A stretch of 64,000 nucleotides of DNA from Tatumella morbirosei (GCF_000757425.2 NZ_JPKR02000005.1:744001-808000), one strand, 5' to 3'; positions 7,636-16,158 are shown, numbered from the stretch's first letter. Translations and numbers: made by a program. Notes: generated by a model from the letters alone, not told the origin.

Positions 7636-9024
7636 GTGAGACCAACGAGTCTGGCTTTAATTATCGGGCTCTCGGTGTTTTCGGGAAAGGCTGTGCAGGC
7701 AGCAGAAAATCCTTCAGCATCGACGATAATTGAGCAAGGAAAGTATTTGTCAGTGGCTGCTGACTGTGGCGCTTGTCATAACTCCCCCGGCAGCGGGGCG
7801 GCTATGGCGGGAGGCTATGCGATTGCCTCACCGATGGGCAACATTATCGCCAGCAATATTACCCCGTCAGTCACTGCCGGCATTGGTAAATACACTGAGC
7901 AGCAATTTGCCAGGGCCGTCAGGGAGGGGATTAATGCACAGGGTGACCACCTTTACCCGGCAATGCCTTATACCTCCTACAGTAAAATGACTGACAGTGA
8001 TATTCATGCGCTGTATCAGTATTTTATGCACGGGGTGGCACCGGTCGATACTCCGACTCCGGCCACCCGTCTTCCGTTCCCGTTCTCAATTCGCAGCAGT
8101 ATGGCGCTGTGGAATATGCTGTTTTCCAGCCAGCAACGTTTCACTCCGGACAGCCAGAAGTCAGCTCAGCTTAACCGTGGTGATTACCTGGTCAATGTGC
8201 TGGAGCACTGTGATGCCTGTCATACCCCTCGTAACTTCCTGATGGGCCAGAAAAATGATCTGGCATTATCTGGCGGGCAGGTAGGTAGCTGGTATGCCCC
8301 GAATATCACGTCGGATAAAACTGCCGGTATTGGCAGCTGGAGCGATGACCAGCTGTTTCAGTACCTGAAAACCGGTCATGTTGCCGGAAAAGCACAGGCG
8401 GCGGGTCCTATGGCGGAGGCCATTGAGAACAGCCTGCAACATCTCAGCGATGATGATTTGCATGCCATTGTGGCCTGGCTGAAACAGGTACCTGCCTCCG
8501 GGGCTACAGCGACGGAATCACGTTTTACTCAGGGTGCGCCTTCAGACAGTGAGGCTGCAATGCGGGCGACTGATCATCCGGATGCCGGATGGGTTGTTTT
8601 CAGCAACAGTTGTGCAAACTGCCATCAGGCCAACGGTGAAGGTAGCGAGTTTTATCCGTCGTTATTCCACAACAGTGCGACCGGCGCCGCACAGCCGGAC
8701 AACCTGATTGCGACCATTCTGTTTGGTGTACGCCGTCACGCCGACGGTCAGTATGTGGCGATGCCGGCATTCGGACCTGCCGCATCCTTTGTCGACAGGC
8801 TCAATGATCAGCAAATTGCTGATGTGGCTAACTATGTCTTAAAAAATTACGGAAATGCTTCACTGACTGTCACGGCCGATCAGGTGAAAACCGTCCGTGA
8901 AGGCGGCCCTGTACCCGCTATCGCTTATCTGTCTAATCCGGCAGTGTTAGCGGTGGGTGGATTGATTGTGTTGGTGATTCTGGGTCTGATCGTAGCTGCA
9001 GTACGCAGAAGGGGGAAAAAATGA
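7636..9024 (+). CDS. tri-heme cytochrome c subunit of membrane-bound FAD sugar-acid dehydrogenase
   Basis: A 462-residue exported cytochrome with three heme c sites, CGACH, CDACHTPRN and CANCH, at roughly residues 44, 193 and 330. A signal peptide ends near VQA, and a single C-terminal membrane anchor (AVLAVGGLIVLVILGLIV) is followed by basic residues. This is the architecture of the cytochrome subunit of gluconate 2-dehydrogenase and related enzymes, which passes electrons from the flavoprotein to ubiquinone. GTG 7636 is chosen because AGGAG lies 7 bases upstream; an in-frame ATG at 7618 is the alternative and has a weak ribosome site. The gene is first of three overlapping by 4 bases each. 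Confidence 0.9.
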   Translation: MRPTSLALIIGLSVFSGKAVQAAENPSASTIIEQGKYLSVAADCGACHNSPGSGAAMAGGYAIASPMGNIIASNITPSVTAGIGKYTEQQFARAVREGINAQGDHLYPAMPYTSYSKMTDSDIHALYQYFMHGVAPVDTPTPATRLPFPFSIRSSMALWNMLFSSQQRFTPDSQKSAQLNRGDYLVNVLEHCDACHTPRNFLMGQKNDLALSGGQVGSWYAPNITSDKTAGIGSWSDDQLFQYLKTGHVAGKAQAAGPMAEAIENSLQHLSDDDLHAIVAWLKQVPASGATATESRFTQGAPSDSEAAMRATDHPDAGWVVFSNSCANCHQANGEGSEFYPSLFHNSATGAAQPDNLIATILFGVRRHADGQYVAMPAFGPAASFVDRLNDQQIADVANYVLKNYGNASLTVTADQVKTVREGGPVPAIAYLSNPAVLAVGGLIVLVILGLIVAAVRRRGKK

Positions 9025-9554
9025 CAGCAAATAATCGCCATTCTTCCGGGATTTCACGTCGCCGCCTGCTGCAGGGGATGGGTATCCTGTCGGTTGCCGG
9101 ATTATGTGGTTCACTATTCCCTTCTTTCCGTGCAGCCGCCGCGGCGCTTCAGGACAGTGGTTTTATCCCGTTATCTGAATTTTTAGTCAATCGTCGGGTG
9201 AACCCAATATTGGCTCAGCGTTACTACGATGCACTGCATCGCCATGATGATAAATTTGATCAGAAGCTGGGATTGCTTAAACAGGATATTCAACCGGGTA
9301 AATATCAAAATATCGATGATTTTCTGCAGAAAAATGCGATCGGAACCGATTTACGACAGGCAGCAGCTCAGGTCATTTCTGCCTGGTACACGGGAGTGGT
9401 AGGCAACGACGAGAAACTGGAACTCATCGCTTATGCAGACGCGATGATGTATGTGCCCACCAAAGGCATTCTTGTGGTTCCAACCTATGGCAGTGGTCCG
9501 ATTTCCTGGGCCGCCGTTGACAATAAACCCGCATACCAGGGGCCGGCAGTATGA
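9021..9554 (+). CDS. small (gamma) subunit of FAD sugar-acid dehydrogenase, TAT-exported
   Basis: A 177-residue protein with a twin-arginine signal (SRRRLLQGMG, then a hydrophobic stretch ending near RAAAAA). It belongs to the gluconate 2-dehydrogenase subunit 3 family. This subunit is thought to carry the folded flavoprotein subunit, which lacks its own signal, across the membrane through the Tat system. The start ATG overlaps the stop codon of the cytochrome gene (ATGA), and its end overlaps the GMC gene the same way, so the three are one translationally coupled operon. Confidence 0.88.
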   Translation: MTANNRHSSGISRRRLLQGMGILSVAGLCGSLFPSFRAAAAALQDSGFIPLSEFLVNRRVNPILAQRYYDALHRHDDKFDQKLGLLKQDIQPGKYQNIDDFLQKNAIGTDLRQAAAQVISAWYTGVVGNDEKLELIAYADAMMYVPTKGILVVPTYGSGPISWAAVDNKPAYQGPAV

Positions 9555-11191
9555 GTCAGAATAACGTAGATGCAGAAGTCATTATTATTGGTTCCGGGGT
9601 GATGGGGGGGCTGTTAGCGACTCAGCTTGCTGCTGCCGGAAAATCAGTGATCATTGTTGAGGCGGGGCCACGGGTAACACGCCAGCAAATTGTTGACCGG
9701 TTCAGAAACTCACCGTTTAAGATGTCACTCACCAATATGAAATTACAGGGTGTCGGTTCGCCGTATCCTGATTTACCCCATGTTCCTTCCACTTATGGCA
9801 ATTACCTGCAACAGGTGGGGCCGGTAAAATATCCGACGAAATACCTGCGTGTTGTCGGCGGTACCACCTGGCACTTTGGGTCTGCTTTATGGCGCATGAT
9901 TCCAAACGATTTTAAATTGAAGACCTTATACGGGCATGGCAGAGACTGGCCGTTTGGCTACGATGAGCTGGAACCCTGGTATTGCGAAGCCGAGCATGCG
10001 TTGGGAGTGTCCGGGGTGGATGGACAGGATGAGAGCGGACACGGGGGTAAACCCTGGCCTCCGCGCTCTAAACCTTTCCCAATGCCAGGCTTGCCGACCA
10101 GCTATATGTTTGACCGGCTGACTGAATTATTGGGTAAAGGCGGCTATAACCCGGTACTGGAACCGAATGGCCGGGCCACCCGTCCCTGGGGTAATCGTCC
10201 GGTATGTGCAGGTAATAATAACTGCAACCCGGTATGCCCGATTGGTGCTAAATACGATGGTTCGATGCATATCGATGAGGCAGAACGGCTCGGGGCTAAG
10301 TTACTCGACAATTCAGTAGTGTATAAAATCGAGGCAGATGACAGCGGTAAAATCACCCGAATCTGGTATAAAAAGCCCGACGGTTCCGAACATTCTCTGA
10401 CTGCGAACCTGTTTATTGTGGCTGCCTATGGGATTGAGTCGCCGAAGTTATTACTGATGTCCACCTCAGAGAAATATCCGAAGGGTATTGCTAACTCCTC
10501 TGATCAGGTCGGCCGTAATCTGATGGGGCATACCGGCATTAGTATGAACTTTATGATGGCGGAAGATGTCTGGCCGGGGCAGGGACCGACAGAATTACTG
10601 GTCTATCTTAATAACCGTGATGGTGAGTTCAGAAAAACTTTCCCGAGCTATAAAATCAAAGTGCGTAATACCGTACCGACAGCTGATTATGCATCTGGTC
10701 TGATTAGCAAAGGGGTTTTAGGCTCGGAACTGGATGCGCAGTTGCGTAAATTGTCTGCCCGTTCACTGAACTTTGCCATTGATTTTGAGACAGTTCCGTT
10801 GCCTGAAAACCGGATTGTCCCGAGCAAAACCAAAACCGATGCCATTGGAATCCCGTTGCCAGAAATATCATACAGTGTGACCGATTACTGGCAGGCAGGG
10901 AAAGAAGAGGGGCTGAAAGATTTTGCGAATTTTGCAAAATTATTGGGGGGAGATGTCCTGAAAATCGACACTAATTATCAGGATCGTCAACATATAATGG
11001 GAACCACTATTATGGGTGATGACCCGAAAAATTCGGTGGTGAATTCTGATTGCCGTACCCATGATCATCCGAACCTGTATATTGCCGGGACCAGTGTGAT
11101 GCCTTCGGCATCCTGTATGAACCCGACACTCACAGGGGCTGCGTTAAGTCTGCGGTTGGCGAATCATCTGCTGAAAAACGTTCTGGTATAG
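9551..11191 (+). CDS. GMC-type FAD flavoprotein subunit (gluconate / 2-ketogluconate dehydrogenase family)
   Basis: A 546-residue GMC oxidoreductase. The FAD-binding Rossmann motif IIIGSGVMGGLLATQLAAAG is at residues 10-30. A cysteine cluster CAGNNNCNPVCPIG near residue 218 resembles the iron-sulfur-binding motif of bacterial FAD glucose and gluconate dehydrogenases. The C-terminal GMC domain carries RQHIMGTT and ends with the AGTSVMPSASCMNPTLTG segment. It has no signal peptide and would be exported with the small subunit. The complex would oxidise a sugar acid in the periplasm and feed electrons to the cytochrome. Gluconate and 2-ketogluconate are the main candidate substrates; sequence alone does not decide between them. 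Confidence 0.9.
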   Translation: MSQNNVDAEVIIIGSGVMGGLLATQLAAAGKSVIIVEAGPRVTRQQIVDRFRNSPFKMSLTNMKLQGVGSPYPDLPHVPSTYGNYLQQVGPVKYPTKYLRVVGGTTWHFGSALWRMIPNDFKLKTLYGHGRDWPFGYDELEPWYCEAEHALGVSGVDGQDESGHGGKPWPPRSKPFPMPGLPTSYMFDRLTELLGKGGYNPVLEPNGRATRPWGNRPVCAGNNNCNPVCPIGAKYDGSMHIDEAERLGAKLLDNSVVYKIEADDSGKITRIWYKKPDGSEHSLTANLFIVAAYGIESPKLLLMSTSEKYPKGIANSSDQVGRNLMGHTGISMNFMMAEDVWPGQGPTELLVYLNNRDGEFRKTFPSYKIKVRNTVPTADYASGLISKGVLGSELDAQLRKLSARSLNFAIDFETVPLPENRIVPSKTKTDAIGIPLPEISYSVTDYWQAGKEEGLKDFANFAKLLGGDVLKIDTNYQDRQHIMGTTIMGDDPKNSVVNSDCRTHDHPNLYIAGTSVMPSASCMNPTLTGAALSLRLANHLLKNVLV

Positions 11192-11201
11192 CCTGAGTAA
11201 A

Positions 11202-11236
11202 CATTGTCTGCCGGAGAATTTATCCGGCAGTCAATG
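11202..11236. terminator. hairpin between convergent GMC gene and nudK
   Basis: A 14-bp stem with one mismatch (CATTGTCTGCCGGA against TCCGGCAGTCAATG) and a 7-base loop lies between the two convergent stop codons. There is no long U-tract on either side. Confidence 0.55.
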
Positions 11237-11249
11237 TAGTCTGTCACCG

Positions 11250-11834
11250 TTAAATCAGTTGATTGAGAGCCGCATATTGTAACAGCATGATGGTTTTGGC
11301 ATCGTTAATGGCACCGGCTTTCATCGCCTGTAAAGCTTCACTGAAGCTCATCTCCAGCACTTCCAGATCCTCACCTTCTTCCTGCAATCCGCCTCCCGGA
11401 CTTACTTGATCCGCTGGCTGATACTCTGCCACAAACAGGTGAAGTTTTTCGGTTACAGAACCCGGACTCATCCAGGCTTCAAAAACTTTCTCAACTTTAT
11501 CTATCCGGTAGCCTGTTTCTTCCTCAGCCTCTTTACGAATTCTCTCTTCCGGCTGCTCGCCCTCAAGTAAGCCAGCCGCAACCTCAATCAGCATACCATC
11601 GCTACCGTTCACAAACGCCGGCAGACGGAACTGTCGGGTGAGAACGACCGACTGGCGTTCGCGGTTGTACAACAATAGTGCTGCACCATCTCCATGATCA
11701 TAGGCTTCACGGTTCAGGCGCTGCCACGAACCATCCCGCCGCTGAAAATCAAAAGTGTATTTTTTGAGCAGATACCAGTCATCAGAAAGTGTCTGTGTAT
11801 TGACTATCCGGACTCTGTTGTTAGCTGATTGCAC
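11250..11834 (-). CDS. nudK: GDP-mannose / nucleoside-diphosphate-sugar pyrophosphatase (Nudix)
   Basis: A 194-residue Nudix hydrolase close in length and motif to E. coli NudK (191). The Nudix box is visible as GLLEGEQPEERIRKEAEEET, with the KEAEEE core that binds the metal ion. Other NudK-like blocks are NREAYDHGDGAALLLYN, VVLTRQFRLP, and the MSPGSVTEKLHLFVAEY stretch. The enzyme hydrolyses GDP-mannose and similar nucleotide sugars in the cytoplasm. It stands alone between two convergent neighbours and has no evident link to the dehydrogenase operon. Confidence 0.9.
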   Translation of the reverse strand: MQSANNRVRIVNTQTLSDDWYLLKKYTFDFQRRDGSWQRLNREAYDHGDGAALLLYNRERQSVVLTRQFRLPAFVNGSDGMLIEVAAGLLEGEQPEERIRKEAEEETGYRIDKVEKVFEAWMSPGSVTEKLHLFVAEYQPADQVSPGGGLQEEGEDLEVLEMSFSEALQAMKAGAINDAKTIMLLQYAALNQLI

Positions 11835-11952
11835 TGCCTGGCCTCCCTCGGGATATTCTGATGTCTACCTTTAGCTCACTGGCAAAATGAATCTGCCTGT
11901 GCAGCAATGTATTTCGGATATCCAGTGTAACGCCGGGAGGAGGATTGTGATA

Positions 11953-11980
11953 CGTAAAGGCTGCTTTCGCAGCCTTTACG
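11953..11980 (-). terminator. strong hairpin after the porin gene
   Basis: A perfect 12-bp stem (CGTAAAGGCTGC / GCAGCCTTTACG) with a 4-base TTTC loop lies 11 bp beyond the porin stop codon. No long U-tract follows on the minus strand, but the stem is very stable. Confidence 0.65.
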
Positions 11981-11991
11981 TTCAGACAGGA

Positions 11992-13338
11992 TTAGAAATT
12001 AACGTTGGCGGAGATGCCGCCGATAAAGGCATTCTGCACCCGGCTGACGGCACCAGGAGAGGTCACATACTGAAGGTTTGGACGAACCTGCAGCCATTTG
12101 GTGGCCTGAACGTTGTAATAAACCTCATAGTCATATTCAGATCCTTTCTGTACCGGCAGGTAAGTCGGGCTCTCATAGCTGTTAGCACCGTAGAACCGGT
12201 TTTCATCCGTTAACATCCGGGTGTAACTGGAGTTAACGTGAATACGGCTGGCACCGATACCGATTTCATCATCAGGGCGGGCATCAAACGGTCCTTTCCA
12301 TACCAGAGAGACTGACTGATAGTTATCGGTTTTTGAGGTTTTGTGATCATTCATCACGGCCTGAACCGTCAGTGTCAGACCACGTTTAGCATCACCGCGC
12401 CAACTGGTCAGTTGTTGTTGAGCAACCAGGTAGCCGCCATAGGAATGTGCGGTATCGTTATAGCCACCATTACGCCATGTACCATACACATCATCATGTG
12501 TTGAGGAATAGTAATAACCAATACGATAGTTACCCGGCAGACCCTCAGGCCCCAGTTTTGGGGTCCAGCCCAGTTCGACCGGAACCAGGTTGCCGGAAGT
12601 CGGGCTAAATTCGAAGCGGAAACCATCGCCACGATCATAGTTGTACGGGTTCTGGTTGTAGAAACCGACCTGCATAAAGACTTCAGGAGTAAAATAGAGT
12701 TTTACCCGACCACCCCACTGAGAGACTGGCCAGTTATACCAGTGATCACCACGCCAGTTACCGGCCTGGCCATTGCCAAATGCAAGGTTCTGGAATTTGC
12801 TGTCAATGGTATCAAAGTCTTCGCCCACGGTAACGCGACCAGCTTTCACGTCCAGAGTGTGATCAAAGAAACCTTTTCTTAACCAGAATTGTGTAAGACG
12901 CCAGGTCTGCCCACGGCCATAAACTTCCTGAACGGAAGACAACATCGGGGCCCGTGGATCGCCTACCTGATCAGAGACATTTCGCCCGTCACGGTTGGTG
13001 ATGGTCATCTGGAACTCGGTGTCGTTCCAGTTCAGCAGTTTTTCAAGGTCCAGATTGACCCCAAAAGCCCACTGATCGCTGTAGCGGGCCGTGGTCGATT
13101 TATCGTAACCCCCTGCCAGATTCGACGCAGATTCCATCGTATAATTGACCTGAAAATCGATACCTTCATCTTTGAGTTGTGAACGAGTACCGCCCCAGTC
13201 ACCAAACATCCAGGGGGAGTCGTAGCTTAAGGCATCCGCAGATTGGCTGACGGCCGGATAAGCGGAAGCCCCAAGCAGGAACAAGCTCATGACGAGTGTC
13301 TTTTTGGGAGTATTGCGCACTGCTTTATTTTTTTTCAT
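11992..13338 (-). CDS. OprB-type carbohydrate-selective outer membrane porin
   Basis: A 448-residue protein with an N-terminal basic segment, a hydrophobic signal core (LVMSLFLLGASAYPAV) and a beta-barrel-like body that ends in phenylalanine, as outer membrane barrels do. The mature start DSPWMFGDWGGTRSQL is the typical opening of the carbohydrate-selective porin family (PF04966), shared by Pseudomonas and Gluconobacter OprB. Alternating aromatic strands run throughout. It would let sugars or sugar acids through the outer membrane to the periplasmic dehydrogenase encoded nearby. It is followed by a strong hairpin, and its upstream region is long and AT-rich. Confidence 0.88.
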   Translation of the reverse strand: MKKNKAVRNTPKKTLVMSLFLLGASAYPAVSQSADALSYDSPWMFGDWGGTRSQLKDEGIDFQVNYTMESASNLAGGYDKSTTARYSDQWAFGVNLDLEKLLNWNDTEFQMTITNRDGRNVSDQVGDPRAPMLSSVQEVYGRGQTWRLTQFWLRKGFFDHTLDVKAGRVTVGEDFDTIDSKFQNLAFGNGQAGNWRGDHWYNWPVSQWGGRVKLYFTPEVFMQVGFYNQNPYNYDRGDGFRFEFSPTSGNLVPVELGWTPKLGPEGLPGNYRIGYYYSSTHDDVYGTWRNGGYNDTAHSYGGYLVAQQQLTSWRGDAKRGLTLTVQAVMNDHKTSKTDNYQSVSLVWKGPFDARPDDEIGIGASRIHVNSSYTRMLTDENRFYGANSYESPTYLPVQKGSEYDYEVYYNVQATKWLQVRPNLQYVTSPGAVSRVQNAFIGGISANVNF

Positions 13339-14088
13339 GATAATTATTCTTATTAGATGTAAGGGAATTTTACTCTATGAGTGATGCAGAAAATTGTTTT
13401 GGAATATCGTGCTCAGATTAATTTAATTATTCAAATTTTAGAGCTAGCCCACAAAATCATGTCCATGGCTAAAGTTTTCTTTTATACCTCCTCCCTGTCT
13501 GACGGTTTTCATTATTATTGAATGCCGTGTTACTGCCGAATAAATGAGCATATCTTTCTCCCCGTTTAATCATTGGCCAGAAATTACCCGGGGAGGGGGA
13601 GTGTTTTAATTATTTTATAATCAACAGGATACATTTTAATCACGAGGGGTTATCGAAACAGACTGCACTATACAACAAAACAGATAATAAAAAACATAAA
13701 CGTTAATTTATTGTTACTTTTTATTCCAAAATAACACTTTACCTTTAACCAGAGATAAGAAGCTATTTTAATTAAAAATTATTTCCCTCTGAATACATCG
13801 GATCATCTGGCGTAATTTTTCTGGGTTAGTTGAAATAAATCCTTTTATTTCATTGCCTTGATTTATTTTATTTCAAAGGAATGAGGCGAGTTTTAATCTA
13901 ATGTGGGCAGCGTAAAGGTGATAAATATTTATTTTAGAAAGGTTTTCTGTCTGAGGTAGGTAAAATTATTGTTTTTTAGGAGGTATAAGCATTTATTATG
14001 GCTTTTGACAAGAAGCTAAATGTTTTTTTGTGATTTCCATAGAAATAAAACATCAAAATTACTAAAAAAATGCTGAGAAAAGGCTTTA
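13339..14088. other. AT-rich intergenic region, no gene supported
   Basis: About 750 bp of AT-rich DNA between the porin start and the spf promoter. No long reading frame is supported. A perfect 9-bp inverted repeat (TGAAATAAA / TTTATTTCA, 13831-13852) recurs a third time at 13867-13875. A strong Shine-Dalgarno-like AGGAGGT at 13978-13984 stands 13 bases before an 11-codon frame (13998). In E. coli polA precedes spf; here it does not. Confidence 0.6.
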
Positions 14089-14120
14089 TTGACCGGTGAA
14101 AATCAGGTACATTTTCAGAC

Positions 14121-14229
14121 GTAGGGTACAGAGGTAAGATGTTCTATCTTTCAGACCTTTTACTTCACGTAATCGGATTTGGCTGAATGTTAGCCGCCCC
14201 GTTCATTCAGGTGAACGGGGCGTTTTTTA
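14121..14229 (+). ncRNA. spf: Spot 42 small RNA
   Basis: The 5' part (starting GTAGGGTACAGAGGTAAGAT), the UCACGUAAUCGGAUUUGGCUG region and the final GC-rich hairpin followed by six T residues (14196-14227) match E. coli Spot 42, and the length is about the same (109 nt). Its position just before engB is also as in E. coli. Spot 42 is an Hfq-dependent repressor of carbon-use genes that is shut down by cAMP-CRP. A TACATT box at 14108 fits a -10 element 7 bases before the RNA start, and a TGTGA half-site lies at 14029. The usual upstream neighbour polA is missing. Confidence 0.95.
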
Positions 14230-14272
14230 TGGTAACTATTTATGTCAGAATTAACCGGATAATTTACTCAGG

Positions 14273-14926
14273 TTACGACTCTTCTGGCGCCGAATCTTCG
14301 ACCGTGGTGGAATAAGTGCTGAACCAGTCATCAAGTTTCTGACTGAGTTTATCCACACCCATCTTCTTCAGGGATGAGAAATACTCGACCTGAATATCAC
14401 CTTCAAAAGCCTGGCTCATTTCACGAACCATATTCAGTTGTTTTTTCCGGGCACCTGACGCCAGCTTGTCGGCTTTTGTCAGTAACACCAGCACCGGGAT
14501 ATGGCTGGTGACTGCCCATTGCACCATCTGCTGGTCCAGATCTTTCATCGGATGGCGAATATCCATCAGAATAACCAGCCCCTTCAGAGAGTCCCGCATC
14601 TGCAGGTATTCCGCTAATGCCCGCTGCCATTTAAGCTTCATCTCTTCCGGGACTTCTGCATAACCATAACCAGGCAGGTCTACCAGCCGGATTCCTTCAG
14701 TGACCTCAAACAGGTTAATCAGCTGAGTACGGCCTGGTGTCTTACTGGTACGTGCCAGAGACTTCTGGTTGGTTAATGTGTTTAATGCACTTGATTTTCC
14801 GGCATTCGAACGCCCGGCAAATGCCACTTCCACTCCACTGTCTGTGGGCAGATGGCGAATGTCCGGGGCGCTGGTGACAAAATGGGTGACGTGATAATTC
14901 CATCCAGACAAGGTCGAGCTCCACAT
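14273..14926 (-). CDS. engB: ribosome biogenesis GTP-binding protein YihA/YsxC
   Basis: A 217-residue TrmE-Era-EngA-YihA-type GTPase. It has the P-loop GRSNAGKSS near residue 40, the switch motif DLPGYGYA, and the specificity motif TKAD. Most of the sequence follows E. coli YihA closely. It is an essential factor in 50S subunit assembly. The C-terminus is acidic. The first eight residues differ from E. coli and the ribosome site before ATG 14926 is weak, so the start is less sure than the rest. Confidence 0.96.
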   Translation of the reverse strand: MWSSTLSGWNYHVTHFVTSAPDIRHLPTDSGVEVAFAGRSNAGKSSALNTLTNQKSLARTSKTPGRTQLINLFEVTEGIRLVDLPGYGYAEVPEEMKLKWQRALAEYLQMRDSLKGLVILMDIRHPMKDLDQQMVQWAVTSHIPVLVLLTKADKLASGARKKQLNMVREMSQAFEGDIQVEYFSSLKKMGVDKLSQKLDDWFSTYSTTVEDSAPEES

Positions 14927-15001
14927 ATAAATTTCAGGATAATACCCGCAGTATACCTGTTATAGCGCGAAAGTGCCTGTGCCCTGAGCGTCAGCAAACC
15001 A

Positions 15002-15019
15002 TGTAAGAGATCAGCTATT
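15002..15019. promoter_or_regulatory. putative UvrY (GacA-type) box upstream of csrC
   Basis: TGTAAGAGATCAGCTATT matches the left half and the spacer of the TGTAAG-N6-CTTACA element bound by UvrY/GacA; the right half is poor. It lies about 160 bp upstream of the predicted csrC start, a distance like that of the distal UvrY site of E. coli csrB. Confidence 0.4.
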
Positions 15020-15130
15020 GTCATCTCAGACAATGGCTGAAAAAAATTGATAACTATTAAAATTTATTTTAAATATCATAACTATAAATTAAATCATGAA
15101 AAAGAATGCATTTTTGCTGCTTTTTCTGCC

Positions 15131-15158
15131 TTGCAGAATTGTCAGAATCAACTACATT
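15131..15158 (+). promoter_or_regulatory. csrC promoter
   Basis: TTGCAG (-35, 15131-15136) and TACATT (-10, 15153-15158) are separated by 16 bp, predicting transcription from about 15165. Confidence 0.5.
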
Positions 15159-15164
15159 ACACGT

Positions 15165-15353
15165 CACTCAGGGAGAGGTTCAGGGAAAATCAGGCTCAGG
15201 GAAGGACACAGAGCAGATCCTGCCAGGGAACCAGGCAGCAGGACGGAATGAATCTGATGGATAAGATGAGTATCTTAACCGGATGTGAGATACATGACTT
15301 TCTGAATGACAGAAAGTATGAAATGAGCGACAGCGCAAGCTGTCGCTTTTTTC
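15165..15353 (+). ncRNA. csrC: CsrC-type regulatory RNA (CsrA antagonist)
   Basis: The interval between engB and yihI is where csrC lies in E. coli. The sequence is full of GGA motifs (CAGGGAG, CAGGGAA, CAGGGAAGG, CAGGGA, CAGGACGGA, TGGAT), the elements that bind CsrA. It ends in a clear intrinsic terminator: a 9-bp stem AGCGACAGC / GCTGTCGCT with a GCAA loop (15326-15347) followed by a T run. Predicted length is about 190 nt. The RNA would sequester CsrA and so relieve its control of carbon storage, motility and biofilm genes. The exact 5' end is inferred from the promoter. Confidence 0.85.
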
Positions 15354-15420
15354 TTGTGCTGGTTTCTGCTAGATTTCGCCGCAATTCTATACTAAAGAAA
15401 AACAGTTGAGACTGAACACC

Positions 15421-15930
15421 ATGAAACAACCTGCCAAAGCCCCGCGTGCCAGACCTGCGAAACGCAAAACCCGCGCTGAACTCAATATCGAAGGCCGTGA
15501 ACGCCAGCGTCAGAAAAAACACAAAGGCCTTGCCACGGGTAACCGCAGCAACCCTGAAGTAAAACAGAGCCAGGGCAACCGTGGCATGAAAGACGAAGCC
15601 GATCCTCGGCTGGGCAGTAAAAAACCCGTTCCGTTAGTGGCCGAAGGAGCCGTTGCGGCAAAACCGGCGGTAAAACGTCGTGAAGCAGCGCCGGTATTGA
15701 GTGCCCGTGAGGAACTGTCGGCTCTCGAAAATAGTGAACGCCTTGATGCATTGCTCGATCGACTGGAAAACGGCGAGAAATTGCCAGCCGAAGATCAGGC
15801 CTGGCTGGACAGCACCCTGGATCGTATTGAAGTACTGATGGAAAAACTCGGTATCGATCTTGATGATGACAGTGATGCTGAAGATACCGAAGCAGAAGAG
15901 GATATGTACCGCTTACTGAAGGGTAACTAA
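15421..15930 (+). CDS. yihI: Der GTPase-activating protein YihI
   Basis: A 169-residue, highly charged protein. The N-terminal third is basic (RPAKRKTRAELNIEGRERQRQKK) and the C-terminus is acidic and ends in MYRLLKGN, as in E. coli YihI. The SERLDALLDRLENGEKL region matches the helical core. YihI stimulates GTP hydrolysis by Der and so affects 50S assembly. ATG 15421 gives the E. coli-like N-terminus; an in-frame TTG at 15406 is less likely. It lies between csrC and hemN, as in E. coli. Confidence 0.92.
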   Translation: MKQPAKAPRARPAKRKTRAELNIEGRERQRQKKHKGLATGNRSNPEVKQSQGNRGMKDEADPRLGSKKPVPLVAEGAVAAKPAVKRREAAPVLSAREELSALENSERLDALLDRLENGEKLPAEDQAWLDSTLDRIEVLMEKLGIDLDDDSDAEDTEAEEDMYRLLKGN

Positions 15931-15985
15931 CCTTAATGGCCGGGCATAGTGCATAATGCTGTGCCCCAGCCGGGAATATTTCATT

Positions 15986-16156
15986 ATGTTTTGGCCAGGA
16001 TCAATTTTAGCGCTGCTGTATGCGTGTTTTCTGCTGTTGTTATTCGCTAAACTACGTCGTCTGTCACGATTGAAATCGCGGTTGCGTCGCAAGAAAATCT
16101 TACGGTTATCCGGAGTATCGCGAACTTCTTTCAGACCCCGTCAGCGGAAGGAGTGA
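15986..16156 (+). CDS. small membrane protein of unknown function upstream of hemN
   Basis: A 56-residue frame (66 if an upstream ATG at 15956 is used). It has one hydrophobic segment (PGSILALLYACFLLLLFA) followed by a strongly basic tail (KLRRLSRLKSRLRRKK), the pattern of a single-pass inner membrane protein with a cytoplasmic basic end. Its stop codon is 2 bases before the hemN start, and the hemN ribosome site (GGAAGGAG) lies inside its last codons, which suggests coupling. I do not recognise it. No strong ribosome site precedes either start, so it remains a candidate. Confidence 0.45.
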   Translation: MFWPGSILALLYACFLLLLFAKLRRLSRLKSRLRRKKILRLSGVSRTSFRPRQRKE

Positions 16157-16158
16157 AC

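Noticed and set aside
13998-14033. An 11-codon frame after AGGAGGT upstream of spf
   Set aside because: The ribosome site is 13 bases away, longer than usual, and nothing supports the peptide; noted only as a curiosity.
15047-15409. A 120-codon frame over the engB-yihI gap
   Set aside because: It covers the csrC RNA and its terminator, has no ribosome site and an unlikely composition; the RNA explains the sequence better.
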